From Coenobita brevimanus (lineage: Eukaryota; Arthropoda; Malacostraca; Decapoda; Coenobitidae): DNA of 64,000 bases. Location of the stretch: positions 8,966,616 to 9,030,615 of the forward strand of contig CM064658.1 of NCBI GenBank assembly GCA_032717465.1, written 5' to 3'. Both the position numbers and the translations under genes were made by a program. Positions 20,216 to 32,133 of this stretch are shown here, one piece after another; the stretch's first letter is position 1, and each line of letters starts with the position of its first letter. Below the pieces are notes generated by a model, which made no database searches, was not told the origin of the DNA, and was given only the letters and a program-made list of their open reading frames with translations.

Positions 20216-20535
20216 CATAAGTATGCAGAGAGAGGCACATATGCACACATACATATACGTATATATCTCTACATACATGTATATATTCAGGCACTGTATG
20301 TACTGTATGTACAGGATAGGGACGCATGTATAAAGATATGGGTATGTGTACAGATGTGCATACATATACATACGCTACATGCACATATATATGCTATCCA
20401 TATATACATATACAGGGAGACATATGTATACATGTACACTCTAAATGGATACATATACATTGTCACATACACAGGTAGATAGATAGAGAAATAATACTCT
20501 TTATAAAGTTGCACCTGATGTGTAGGTGTGTGGAC

Positions 20536-20612
<77 letters not shown>

Positions 20613-21230
20613 CAGACGTCAATCAGGTTTGGTAAGACTTGATTTAAAGGATGACAATGCAATTGTATTACTTATAAAAAGAAAGTTCAGTGTTGTATTT
20701 TTTTAAAAGAGTATTTTGACATTAATAAAAGATTTTAGTTAATTTTGAAGTTTATTTCACATCGTCATATCATTTCTTACTGTGGATTACTTAAAGGTAT
20801 AGGTCATATTTGCACGTTCTATATTTCCACAAAATTGCACTATTAGAGGCTGCCTTACTTCACCCCCCCACCCACTCGCTGACCTGGGGAGCAAACTCTG
20901 GCTGCAGTGTTCTCGCCCACTTGTTTCCTTCCCTCGTTCGAATGATTGACCATTTGCGAGTTTGGGGATGAGAGGAAGTTTAAAATATTGACATTGATAT
21001 TTTTCGTAGTATCATAATAATTCGTGTTTAGAAATGGATAAATATCGTGTGAAAATAGCTTTGACGTAATGTTAAGTACTTGCTGAACAATACTATGTTT
21101 GGATTTTGCAATTAATAAGGAAAATAATTAGTATTTTCCCTAACTTTTGGTGAAGATTTGATCGAAGACGACCGAATGTCAGTCACCATATATTTTTATC
21201 GTCCGCTTTTAGCAAGGCAAGGCGATATAG

Positions 21231-21234
<4 letters not shown>
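20216..21234. repeat. AT-rich stretch with (AC)n array; no gene
   Basis: 20216-20480 is a degenerate CATATA/CACATA purine-pyrimidine alternating stretch. 20538-20609 is an (AC)n array of about 36 units. 20610-21234 has no recognised feature. Frames here with HTHTHT or CVCVCV text are translations of the array. Confidence 0.85.

Positions 21235-21286
<52 letters not shown>
21235..21286. repeat. (TG)n microsatellite
   Basis: About 25 TG units, directly followed by the distal end of the tRNA-derived SINE-like unit. Confidence 0.95.
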
Positions 21287-21288
<2 letters not shown>

Positions 21289-21545
21289 TCACCGGGTCGG
21301 TCAGCATCACGTGATGGTTGTGATCATCAGCATTTTACCCTCCCGGAAGAGAGCTGAGAGCTCATATAGTCCGATCTAAGGGCAAAGCCTTGACCTTCAC
21401 ACACGCACACACCCATCCTCTTGCTCAAGGAGGACAATGACCATCTGTTTCGTCAGTGAAATTTTTCGCCCAAGGTGCGAACCCCCGTCTTAGCAGATGC
21501 TAAGCGAGAGCGTTACCACTGAGCCGGAGAGCGATGTTTTTAAAG
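21287..21545 (-). mobile_element. tRNA-derived SINE-like unit
   Basis: The minus strand, read from 21545 downwards, has a pol III type head: GGCTCAGTGGTAACGC (A-box-like, about 21510-21526) and GGGTTCGCACC (B-box-like, about 21476-21486), about 33 bp apart, resembling a tRNA D arm and T arm. A non-tRNA body runs down to the (TG)n tract at 21286, which could be its simple-sequence tail. No intact tRNA cloverleaf is evident (the acceptor stem does not pair), so I call a SINE and not a tRNA gene. Confidence 0.62.
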
Positions 21546-21583
21546 AAGTAGGGTCGAATCGAAGACACCTTTGTTAGAATCTC

Positions 21584-21584
<1 letters not shown>

Positions 21585-21631
<47 letters not shown>
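21585..21631. repeat. (TG)n microsatellite
   Basis: About 23 TG units. The 21700-21840 stretch that follows, ending in (TAC)n, looks like another short interspersed repeat but I cannot define its ends. Confidence 0.94.
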
Positions 21632-21634
<3 letters not shown>

Positions 21635-21883
21635 AGAAAAACAAGAGTAAGACATCAGACATCCTCGTAGTGAACGCTTATAACACTTCATGTTGTCTAA
21701 TCACTTGGGTGCAGGAGAGGGATGCCTTCACGTGGTGGCGGGCCCGGTCATACAGACGTCCCCCAGTGCCCTCACTATCCCCTGAGAGGAGGACCGTGGA
21801 CCGGAGAAGACTAGCTTTGGCCTGAAACTACTACTACTACTACTGCTATTGTATCTATCTATCCGTCACTCTTCTATCTGCAG

Positions 21884-22015
21884 TTCAAAGCGGTGAAAAG
21901 AGGGCTTCAAGTGGTGTTTCCCCGAATGTCAGAAGTGGACGGACAGTGGGCATGGGTGCTGTCGATGCGAGGGGTCTATCCAGCCACCAATCACATCGAT
22001 CCTGTCGCGGAGTAA
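21884..22015 (+). CDS. Alpha-L-fucosidase terminal exon D' (plus-strand paralogue)
   Basis: Last coding exon of the plus-strand fucosidase copy. The acceptor is a pyrimidine tract ending CAG at 21883. The frame reads FKAVKRGLQVVFPRMSEVDG, then QWAWVLSMRGVYPATNHI and a TAA at 22013-22015. The FxxxxxGLQVxFP...WAWxL pattern is the conserved C-terminus of GH29 fucosidases. It joins exon C' (ending GALQ, codon boundary) in phase 0. It has the same 43-codon length as exon D at 38699-38830, with about ten or more residue differences, so the two are clear paralogues. There is no frame damage. It is less certain that the whole copy is functional, because exon B' is damaged or gapped. Confidence 0.87.
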   Translation, partial: FKAVKRGLQVVFPRMSEVDGQWAWVLSMRGVYPATNHIDPVAE

Positions 22016-22539
22016 CCAAGTGGACCAACACTACCTGGACCAGAAAAACTGTCTTGGATTTTACTATTATCCTTGAAATTAATCCCATGCTTGTTAGAAG
22101 AATTTAGCTCCCTGTATACGATTCCATTTGGTCTGTGAGAAGCCCATCCATGACAGGGGTTACTCAAGGCAATAGCCAACTTCTCCACTAAGTCTTTCCT
22201 GAAGCAATGGTGAGAAATGTGTTTAAGGGGAAAAAGATACGTCCAGGGAGGAAAATGGGTTAATGGAATGAAACGAGGTCAATGGGAGAACATAGGTGGG
22301 TGGAGGAGATGATCCCTAGGGAGGTGTAGCTGGAATTGGGCTTATGTGCTAGTACCCTCAAAATAATCTCCCTCTTTAACCAATCCCATCCACTGGAATG
22401 ACACCCTAAAATTCTAGAACTTAATATTGGATACACACATGGCCTTGCCTCAACATCAAGCAGCACTAATGAAAGCAGTCCTGTAAATTCATTTCCCTGA
22501 AAATCTTACAGGCACTTTTCATGGACATCACTCTACTTC
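22016..22539. other. 3' flank of fucosidase paralogue; nothing recognised
   Basis: Similarity to the 3' flank of exon D fades within about 30 bases of the stop. I see no convincing AATAAA close to the stop and no other gene. Confidence 0.5.
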
Positions 22540-23180
22540 AGACTAAACAAGGCCCAAGCACGCCCTGCTTCACACAGACCCATAACACTATTTTACGTGC
22601 CATCCAAATTATCTGAACGCATACATCTTAAAACAAGTCACACTTCATCATTTTCTCCCATTCTTCCTCAAAACATGGTTTTAAAGCACTAAACTTCACA
22701 GACACTATACTAATCAACCTAACACAACATACCTGACAGCATTAACTCTGCGAGACCCGCACGATGTGTACACTGCTAACAACAGACATTAAAAAAGTCT
22801 TTGATGCCACCTCCCAACAGAAACCGCCTACAACACAAACATGGAGAACAATACCAAATGTTGTCTTGTCAAAACGCTTCAGGACAAGTCATCACGTACA
22901 CGAAACTTCCCTAACGGAGTTCCACAGGGGGTCCAATCTTTCACCTACACCCTTCAGCCTATACATGGCTGATATTCATACACCCCAGCCTGCGGCACAA
23001 CTACCCTAAAACATTTCAGGCACGGGTTGAGGGCAACAGGCTGATAATCGCTCCAACCATATTCATCACCACACACTCATCACCAGCAGCAATCACGAGC
23101 ACAGATACACGCCTGGCACCACACTTAACAATGTACAGATGCGGATACACCTCTGCCTGCTAGCGTCAGGGAAGGAATGT
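22540..23180 (+). mobile_element. Relic LINE reverse transcriptase
   Basis: Degenerate plus-strand RT text: a LPSKLSERIHLKTSH-like block near 22600, then TTDIKKVFDATSQQ (22780-22830, corresponding to ALDxxKAFDxV), then LTEFHRGSNLSPTPFSLYMA (22910-22970, corresponding to GVPQGxxLSPxLF) and DIHTPQPAAQLP. Several stops and frame changes. It differs from the Jockey-like family at 23640-24470 and looks like another CR1/Jockey-group element. Ends are not defined. Confidence 0.65.
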
Positions 23181-23639
23181 CACTGAGGGACAGGAACGAG
23201 TTTGCCATTCATATTGCTCGAGACTGCCCTGATCTCCAAATATTTATCATTAAATATACACAGTAGACGATTATATGCGTACACGTAAAAATAATTCATG
23301 TGTGTGCTAAAATTTCATGTTCAGATTTATTATGAAAACTGCTGGTGAATAATGGATAGCCTACCGTATGTATCAAAACAAACCGAAAACAAATCAGTTT
23401 ACCCTCACACATTCAGGAGAATACTCTCTTAATAGTGCTAGGATTCGAATAGCTTTTATAATAATTTCTTTCAAAGCTATCAGTACACCACCAGAAGCAT
23501 CCTAGTCCTGGGGGGACGGCAGCCCTCCCCCCAGACTCTCCGCCTCGTTGGCCTGTGTCTGCCTGACGTTGGGATGTGGCATTTTTTAGGTCTCTGTATC
23601 CATTCTCAGCATCAGTTGTAGGTAAATTATAACTAAATT

Positions 23640-24475
23640 ATATGGTAACACCATTATTACGTAATGATTATTCTTGATATGACCGATTATGCATGGAATT
23701 TACTGTGTAATGTATGACATTTTGCTTTTTTTTAGATAACAAAACAGAGGAAGGAAAAACAAATGAATAAAAAACTCATCCCTACACCAGATTACTGGTT
23801 GTCCTCCATTCATAAAAAATCTGTAACAGTTGGACTTGAACAGCTGTAGGTTGAGGTTTGGAGGGAAACAACTCTGGGGAAGCGAGTTCCAAAGAGTTGC
23901 AATTCGGGGAAGAAAAGAATTCTGATAGGCAGAAGTTCTGCAATGTGGCTGTGTGACATTCCAGTCATTGAGCGCTACCAGATACCAGTGTAGCGCGGGG
24001 GAAGGAGTGGAGAGGTGGCACAATGGATGCAACTTCGTCTGAACATTTGCCATAAAAGTATCTGTGAAATAATGCAAGGGAGGCAACATTCCTTCTTACC
24101 TGTAGGGGAGGTAGTTTATTTGTAATGGCAGGGTTGTTAATAATTCCAACAGAGCTTTGTTCTGAATTTTGTCCAGTTGTTTTAGTGCAACCTCTCCACA
24201 TCCATTCCACAAAGGTGAGCAATATTCCACTTGAGAGCGCACATGATTTAAAAGTTATAGCTATCTGCCCGTCAGTGAAGAGGTTACTGATTCTGTACAA
24301 TAATCCAAGTTTCTTTGAGGCGGTTTTAGCAAGTGATCTAACATGACAGGTCCAGCTGAGGGCATTGTTAAGCGAAACACCGAGAATTTCAATTCTTTTA
24401 GAGACAGGAATATTAGTAGCATTGAAGGTAATATAGGAATCAGGCAATATCTCTGACCATTAGTAAAATATCTAT
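23640..24475 (-). mobile_element. Relic Jockey-like LINE, 3' end
   Basis: Minus-strand frames 24447-23965 and 24089-23700 read the post-RT end of the element: ITFNATNIPVSKRIEILGVS, then SLAKTASKKLGLLYRISNLF, then VRRNVASLALFHRYFYGKC, and past a frameshift SAYQNSFLPRIATLWNSLPQ. This is the same C-terminal text family as 12464-13030 and 43087-43500. The RT itself is missing, so this is a 5'-truncated copy. The 3' end probably lies near 23640-23700. Confidence 0.8.
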
Positions 24476-27266
24476 ATTTGGCTTTACCAGCATTAAATGA
24501 GACAATGTTTGCTTATGATAAAACGTGTTTAAGTAACCAGTGTTAGTAATATGACGTCGTAAATAAATAACATACAGTAGTTCAAACAGTCTCTGAAGCA
24601 CTGCTTATTTTTGTTACAAACTATTCCAATTATCTTGAACAATAGGTAATAACTATTTTGTACTATGGCTGCTGTGTGTAAGATGAAATACCGTAATCAC
24701 TGTTGCACATCATGGTTCTGATGTGTTGGTTAAACACAGCTGTGACCCACGGTTATTATGCTGGGTAAATAAGGCATTGCTGTCATAGTTTTTATGTTGG
24801 ATAAAATAAGCATACTAATATATATAAATATTATCCTGTGAGTATCTCCAAAAACTAATGGAAAACCGTGTATTATATATTTTTTGAACGGTATGTTATC
24901 TATAAATATACAGTTACTGGTATGCATGTAAACACTGGCGAGATTACGTTTTGCTGTATTGTGTAATATATATAACACTTTTGATTAAGACGTTATGAAT
25001 TAGGCTGGTGGTATGGTTCAGAATACAGCACAATACATTCAAACAGTATGACCAACAAAACCATCATAAAGTAGTTTGCCTTGTCTTCCAGTTTATATCT
25101 GTAGTCAGTATTCTGCGGCCAGGTACAACCAATAACCGTAGCAGGAATAATAATGATAATAACTAGCTGAATGGACATCTTCGGAGCTAGTTATGGTGCT
25201 ACTAACGAATGTGGTCCATAATGCTATTAGCTCTAAGAGTGGGTGTGGTTTACTGATCAGCTATTGCCAGCCAAGAGCATCTGACACATCCCTCCATGCC
25301 CTAGTTGTATTGAATGTCTGAGCAAGGCGCCTGCACTCGTCAGTGGGGCAATACAAGAGTGGCGGAGCACCCCTCTGCAATTATGGCGTCTGTAATAGAC
25401 AATAGGTCCGACAGCGAAGGCCTGCCTAGTTATAAAGCATTATCACCTTCACATAATTAGCAAGTAAAATATCAAGTATGCAGAGTTCATTTGTGCATGT
25501 ATATTGCGACTGTTGGTAGCCATTCGCTTAGGAGAGCACGACTTCTCGGAGTCAAAAGAGAACCAGACGACCCACTTAGAAACTGCCTTATCCTCTCTGA
25601 GCAAACGAATCCAGTCCTTATTGTTCAAAGTTTAAACCTGTTATTCTATGTGATGACAACCCACAACGTTTTTAAAATGCACCAAGACTGATTCTATGTA
25701 TGAAAACTGTATATCGCATCATTGTGAACTTTATTTACCTAGGTGATTTAAGCAGTCAGAGATAGCAGATGAAAAGCCTCTGGAAACAAAGCGTCCTCAT
25801 ATCAAGTTTACCGTTGCATCACAAGATCAGGGTCACCGTCATGTGTACCAGTAACGTGTTGTCTGCGTATACTGTGTTTAGTATTTGAGAAAGGTAGCAA
25901 CACGTAGCTGAACAAGTTTACAGTTTGCTCTTCTTATGTATAAATTACTTGTTTGCTCTAAGTACGCAGGCTAAACACTGTCGTTTGGTAACTTTAATGA
26001 CTGTTCTTAATCAGCTCCATATCCGTAGACACACTGTAATCGGATATACAACTCTTCTTATCAACACAGTGCTTCCTGGTGAGAATGAGAACACAACAAT
26101 ACATCATTACTTCCTGGTGAGATTGGGAACACGGCAAAGAACAAGAGATCATCATTACTTCCTGGTGAGGCTGGAAACACTTTAATAACTCATGATGTAT
26201 AGAGGTTGTACTAATGTCTTTACCGAAACCATTTATCTTGTACTGAGGACGGAGCCAGGACATTCCCAGCCGTTATTGTGATGGAGGAACTGATTATGAA
26301 ACACGACACAAATCATGACACTGTGGACAGGAATGGGAGGGCGACGAATGACGAGTACCACAGGGAGTCCGGCTTGAGTTACCCCTGACTGTTGACTCCA
26401 AAATGGCAATAGACAAGACAGAAAGAGAAACGCAGCCTCTTTAGAAACCTTACTTCCTCCGAGTTTTCTACATCCGCAGGGCAGTCATTCTGGTAGTTTG
26501 CTTCAAAATCACCAAGCTCGACTCTACTGCTGATTCACTGGCTGCATTTTAGGTATTATTAACTGTATTTACCCGTATCAACTACTGTCGAAAGTATGTA
26601 TATATATGTCAGACTCTCAAGCAATATTTATATCTCTAATTCAACAGCCTATCTACAGAAATTCCCCCTCAAACTATATTCATGCCATCACAGCACAGGT
26701 TCCCATTAACCTATATTATACAAGTGTCTCGGCATTATCAAACAACGAACAAAAGGACATTGTTATAAAGCACAAAAACAAGAGGGCATCTGGGAGGGGA
26801 GGAAATTCAGAGTTCAACGTCCACGATAACATTCCACCAGCTACAGGCGTTGTGTGAGTACAGTGTGGAATGTAGTTGCTTGAGTCTCCCCCTCTTGTTT
26901 TTGTAATTAATTCATCTCCTGTTTTGCCCTTTTCCATCCCTACATCTTAATAATAATGGAATAAATTTTGGGGTTTTCAAGTGTCATTTTTATCTCTTCA
27001 GTACGACGATCTTATTCTTCCTGACTGTAGATGATTGTTACTCAGTCCAGGAGAGGGGTCAGAAATGTATCTCACCCTAGCCATCAAATTTCTCACCCTA
27101 GCCCAAAAAATCTCTCATGCAAAATATACTTGCGTGAAAGGAGCAAGAATGATATATGAATGAGGTAATTATAATGAAATGGTTTAATCACAACACTGTT
27201 ATTATCTTTATTCTTAATTACAACCAGACGAAGTTACAGGAGATAGTTTTGGGGGGTTAGATAATT

Positions 27267-27270
<4 letters not shown>
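24476..27270. other. 2.8 kb without recognised genes
   Basis: AT-rich sequence with short frames only. Within it, 26081-26185 carries about two and a half copies of a roughly 55-bp unit containing CATCATTACTTCCTGGTGAG. Around 25360-25410 a short string (CCCCTCTGCAATTATGGCGT) resembles 44860-44890, suggesting a diverged dispersed repeat. No exon I can identify. Confidence 0.55.

Positions 27271-27312
<42 letters not shown>
27271..27312. repeat. (CT)n microsatellite
   Basis: About 20 CT units. Confidence 0.95.
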
Positions 27313-27314
<2 letters not shown>

Positions 27315-27869
27315 TAACCCATATAAAATCGCATGGAGATGGCACAAACAAACAGCAAAGAGCCACCAGAATGAAGCAGTTAAAAGTGTGGCTGGTACTA
27401 CCAAGAGGAATCAGTCAGTCAGTCCCTCATTATCCCCTTCCAGATGCATCCTAAGTAAACAAATCCCCCTCAGCCCACTCATTCCCTTCAGTAGGATATT
27501 TTGTACCTTGTTCTTGTTACGTCTAGAGGAGGTTACTGAGCTTAAGCAGAGATATTTAGATGGAGAGAGGTTAGATATCTCCTCAATATACGCCCTCACT
27601 ACTATATATCCTAAATAAATAGTTTGGGAAGTTTGGAAATTGCTAGAATATATTAAAGATAGAAGGGAAACAGCCAGCCAGCCCCTTATCATCACCTTCC
27701 AGCTATATCTCAACGCTAGTCACCAGCACGCCACAAGTCGCGTAGCAAATGCATATGCAGCACATCGTGGTTAGGGACAGTACAAAATTATCTACAGTAA
27801 ATACGTAAAAATAAACCCTAGTACAATTGTTTCTATCCTCAACGGGAAGAGTTTGAAGAAAAATAATCT

Positions 27870-28210
27870 CATAACCTTCTCGTCACCACTATGAATTTCA
27901 TCGGGGACGCTTTAGTGGGAATCCTTTCATATCAATTGCTTGTCATCCTCTTCTTGGGATTTCAAGTAAAGTTACTGCTCTGTACAATGAAAGGCCTTCG
28001 ACTGGGTCTGGCACAATCTTTAATTTTAAGTCTGCTCTCCTACAGCTTCTTTTCCTTTTCCTACGACTTTCTCTCAAGTTTGCTCTCAGGTTGTTCCGCA
28101 GGTTTTGTTGTAGAAGCAACTGTTCCTTCAAGGTATCAGCAGTGGCGATCTTCCCTGTTCTGTCCTGACACCAGATGTCTTTCTCGTGTTCATCAAGGAC
28201 GCTCCACCAG
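27870..28210 (+). mobile_element. Relic Jockey-like LINE, RT fragment
   Basis: At DNA level this parallels the RT part of the Jockey-like LINE at 120-450. It has the same order of motifs (AACCTTCT, then GGGACGCTT, then GTCTGGCACA, then a C/T-rich stretch, then GTTGTAGA, then CAGCAGTG and TTCTGTCCTGAC) but with heavy substitution. The frame at 27891-28256 is therefore a relic translation and not a membrane protein, although it looks hydrophobic. Confidence 0.62.
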
Positions 28211-28541
28211 TTACAGTCAGCGCTTTCAGTCTCATCTCAGTGAATGTCAACCCTGAGTTGGTCGACTCACGTTTCAAGCCAGCAGTGGTGAGGGAGAAAG
28301 AGCAGTTAGGGGAACTTTAGGACGATGCAGACGGTGGGAGGCAGGGAGGCTGGCGGTTTGGTGCTTAAGGATAGTAAATACTCGTACACCAGTTGGATAG
28401 GACAAACGAAGTACTGGCCCACACCAAATACTTAGTACACCCAGGAAAACTTAAGAGAATGTATATGTGGTAAAACATAGTCACTATTTATTTTACCACT
28501 TAACAATTGAATTAGTTAATCCAACACAACATAAACTTTGC

Positions 28542-28542
<1 letters not shown>

Positions 28543-28611
<69 letters not shown>

Positions 28612-28678
28612 CTTAGCGCGCGCACACACACACACACTCTCTGAAATATATATACAGAGAGAGAGAGAGAGAGAGAAA
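28543..28678. repeat. (AC)n array with (GA)n end
   Basis: About 34 AC units at 28543-28610, a short CGCGCG interruption, more AC, then about 10 GA units to about 28676. Confidence 0.94.
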
Positions 28679-30419
28679 ACAAAAAAAAACCTGATATACA
28701 GACAATTGCTGGTGTTGATTCATGGTCCTTGCTGGGCTACGATACTACAGGAAAGTGACACTTGCCTGCAGTGATATTTTAGCTGATAGAATGAAACTTT
28801 ACATCAAGTGCCTTTCAGTGTAATTATCGTCATTTCAATCAAGGTACCTTTTTTGACAGTGTTTGCACTGGATGCAATAAGTAACAGTGCCCTTGTCTAC
28901 CACATGACCTGCATCGCGACGTGGAAGAGTCAATAGGAGTAAAGAAAAGGGAGTGTTGAGCAAGAGAATGGCACCTGCAAAGAGGTAGGCAGTGAGACTG
29001 AAGCCAATATTGGATCTTCCAACGTGGATGTTGTTGAAGCAGTGGTCTGAGTGCACTGATGGTCAAATAATTACATCCTCGACGAATCAATGGGTGTGGG
29101 AGGGCTTAAAGAAATGGATGTGGGAAAAATAATTCGTGGGGTGATATGGGGTAGTGGTGGTGGGCGAGACTGTCATGAAGGTATAGTCTACTCTGTGAAT
29201 AATGGTGCTCTGTGACGAATGGTTTTAGGGTAGTGAAGGATTATTCAAAAGTTATTTCCACCAACAACGACAACAAGACTGATATAATCTCGTGTTTCTT
29301 ATTGTACATGATGGATTAAGATGCAGATAATAGTGTAACATATTTCACCACATAAGGCAAAATAGAGTTTGAAAACAAAAAAGTTCAATAAAATTCCCTT
29401 CTTTGAGTTGAAATTTAGTGTAGGCTACAGCAGCGTCGAACAATCAAGAGGTGACTGACTAACGCTTCTGGTAACATACAGATCAGCCTCCCGTTACTCG
29501 TACAGGAAATGAACACGTGATCATTAGGTACCGTCCTATTCCAGTGCTCTACAGTTAATCCACAAAGCACATTGGCCTATTGAAATATAAATTGATTTCT
29601 CTTTTATTGCAACAATTTCCCTACAAAAGATTCTACAGAACTGAATCACGAGAACATAAGTCCTTCAGAAAAAGTATTTGTTACGTGGCTATCGGAATTA
29701 TACGACATCGCCAAGTTCCAAGTGGCATTTAGAGCAGTGGAGGATTATCACAGTATACACTGGGATGGGCAGGAAAAGCCTTGATAATGGTGTCCTGTAT
29801 CCATACACCAAGTCATGTTTTTCTCATCATTCCCTCTGTTCAACGCCTTACACACATGAGGACACGCACGCACACATGCACAAACAGATGCACATACATA
29901 AACACACAGGCATACAAACTGTGGCATCACTATGTAAAAATTTGTATGCTGGTAATTGTTCCACGGAACTGAACAACAGTCTAGATGACAATGCACACTA
30001 GTACTATTTAATATCAGTTCAGTTTCATTCATAAACGATGCATCTTTAACATCCCGTTGTGTGATTTCTTTGGACTAGAAATCCAGATCAACTTCACCAA
30101 GTCTGGCAATATCAGCCAGTTTCTACATCATACTCCTCGCCCAAGGTAACATTTAGAATTTAGAATTTAGACCGACCTCAGCACTGGTACTATCATACTC
30201 TACGTCCTCCCATCATTCCTCCTCATCCATACCCGACACCTGTCCGTTTGCCTCGCCTACATCCTTCCACTGTGACGTGTAAATAATAAGACATACCGGT
30301 AGTTAATTCCCGACGACAGGGGAAGGAGTAGAGTTGGGTTGTGTTAATGATAACCATTTGATTTTCTTGAAATATATAGGAAATTTAATGGGTTTACTTC
30401 AGTTAGTAATTACCTCTGC
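28679..30419. other. 1.7 kb without recognised genes
   Basis: Only short frames. The minus-strand frames at 28835-29090 contain a CRSCGRQGHCY-like string that superficially resembles a zinc knuckle but is isolated and in a short frame. A CACACG-rich patch lies at 29850-29910. I identify no gene here. Confidence 0.5.
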
Positions 30420-30795
30420 CAACGAATTTGCAGGAGGCTATATATTCACCTATGTTTGTCTGTCTGTCTGTTTGTCCAGAAGATAAGTCCAAACGTTCTC
30501 AAAGAATATCAATGAAATTTGGTGAAAGGGTGGGCCATGGGCCAAGAAAGAACTGATTACATTTTGGGGCGAATCCGAATCCGGATCTGTCTCCAGAAAT
30601 TCTCAGTGAATTTCAATAAAACTTTTGGGAAGAGTGGGCCATGGGTCAAGGAATAATTGGTTAATATTTCGGGCAGATCCGGATCCTACGTATTCCACAC
30701 AATATCTCCACAGATCCGCATCAGGATCCAGATTTTTTAAATGGCAATGGCATTGGCGGAGGTATGCGCTCTCTGAGTGCTTTCTAGTTTTTTTC
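30420..30795 (+). repeat. Dispersed DNA repeat of the 'ACCTCYGCCAA ... GCGGAGGTATGCGCTCTCTGAG' type
   Basis: It starts TTACCTCTGCCAACG, has a GTCTGTCTGTCTG run, an ATGAAATTTGGTGAAAGG block and a repeated GATCCGGATC-type block, and ends GGCGGAGGTATGCGCTCTCT at about 30757-30776. This layout is common to a non-coding repeat scattered through many marine invertebrate genomes; I do not recall a secure family name. Another copy lies in opposite orientation at 43676-44050 and partial relatives flank the minisatellite at 39240-40790. Confidence 0.72.
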
Positions 30796-30814
30796 TTTGG
30801 TTACTCCATTGTGA

Positions 30815-31145
30815 TATGTAGGCCCCTAGGTATACCATCAGGAATTCAGATTATTCTTAAAGACTCCGTATTACTACTGGATACTTTACTGGGAGAGAGT
30901 TGTGTTACACTCTTAAGTCTTGTTCTCCGTCTCTCCTAAAATCATTTGGGGAAAGGTAAGAGTTTCCTTTGTGTGTTACCCAATGCCATGACTACACTGA
31001 ATAAGGAATTGTCAGTTGTGTACACGTAAAACAGTCTTCTCAATAGACTTAGCAAGAGGCAGCGGCCATTGCCAATTCATGACATTCTGGCAGCGTCCGA
31101 GTCATGACGACTATGCGACAAACATCCACTTGCATACAGTTGTCT
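30815..31145 (+). repeat. Dispersed repeat, copy 1 (pairs with 63575-63905)
   Basis: About 330 bp aligning in the same orientation with 63575-63905. Shared strings include GGATACTTTACTGGGA, TAAGGAATT-TC-G-TGTGTACAC, AAAACA-TCTTCTC and GTCATGACGACTA-GC. Identity is clearly imperfect, with indels. Short open frames over the first part (CVTL-type text) are shared, but substitutions do not look coding-biased. Unidentified repeat or duplicated non-coding segment. Confidence 0.65.
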
Positions 31146-31766
31146 CCCGCCGGGTAAATAAGATGTCCCTGGACATGTTGTGCAGTCTTTTACGTGTCAT
31201 GTTTGGGAGGTCTGGCTTCACCCTTTTGTCTCTGTAAGACACCAGTGAAAGTCAAGATTTAGCAGTTACGAATGCGTCTGCCAGTTATATTTCTAACCGG
31301 GTGTACCGTACTGTACCATTTACATAACAGTTAAGAATGTTTCTATTCACTGCAGTCCATATCTTTAAACTGAACAGTAAATTCAATGTATACGATATAT
31401 TTGTGTAACCTTATCAACGTATTTTAACTTATTGCCAGTCCTTATGTATTTCATCACCAAATTTTTCGTCGGGATTATTCTGTGGTAATCCTAATAAACA
31501 TTCATGCGCTTCTGGTGCAATTTTACTGCCACTGAATATCATGGATTATGGATGTTAAGGACAAGTATTTTAATTATGGTATTGAAAAACACATACAGCA
31601 ATCTTCACATATCGCGACTGATTTAGCTATTAGTGACAGCAGTGTATTGGTGCATGAAGGACCGGTACTGGCACACCTAACAACACCTGATAACACCCTA
31701 ACACCCTCTTTTCCAGTAGTCAGAGGCCACAACTGCTTGCTGCACCACCACTTTTCAGTCTAATCG

Positions 31767-31767
<1 letters not shown>
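31146..31767. other. No recognised feature
   Basis: About 600 bp with no gene or repeat that I recognise. Confidence 0.5.

Positions 31768-31815
<48 letters not shown>
31768..31815. repeat. (AC)n microsatellite
   Basis: About 24 AC units, immediately upstream of the 25-bp direct repeat that precedes the CR1-like LINE. Confidence 0.95.
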
Positions 31816-31817
<2 letters not shown>

Positions 31818-31819
<2 letters not shown>

Positions 31820-31842
31820 TCTCATATAATAATAAATGAATT
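31818..31842 (+). repeat. 25-bp direct repeat, left copy, 5' of the CR1-like LINE
   Basis: A 25-base string beginning TCTCATATAATAATAAATGA and ending ATTAG, exactly repeated at 36436-36460. The two copies enclose 31843-36435, which contains the whole CR1-like LINE. Candidate long target-site duplication. Confidence 0.8.
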
Positions 31843-32133
31843 AGCACACACAGCATCGTCGGAGGTGGACGTCTGTACCGGCGCTCCATACCAGCTCAAC
31901 ACGGCCAGAGGCATTACCTAAATAAGTATCTTTGAATGAGTCAAGCTCTGTACCAGGTTAGACTAAATGATTTTTCATTATTAAAAGGAAAAGAAATAAT
32001 AAGTTTAAATAAGACTGGTTCAAACAACAAAGAACCACGATGCGTTGAGTCAGCTGGGTTTGTTTATACTACAGCAACACGGGGAAAGCGTGCATACTTG
32101 TAAATACACACTCTGTTCATTTAGTATTACAAA

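Noticed and set aside
27891..28256. 121-codon hydrophobic frame that looks like a membrane protein
   Set aside because: The DNA parallels a relic Jockey-like LINE RT segment, so the hydrophobicity is a by-product of C/T-rich decay.
28835..29090. Short frames with a Cys-rich CRSCGRQGHCY string
   Set aside because: A single partial zinc-knuckle-like string in a frame below 90 codons, with no neighbouring retroelement text.
30625..30939. 104-codon frame shared in part with 63565-63753
   Set aside because: It crosses the end of a dispersed DNA repeat into another repeat; differences between the two copies do not favour synonymous positions.
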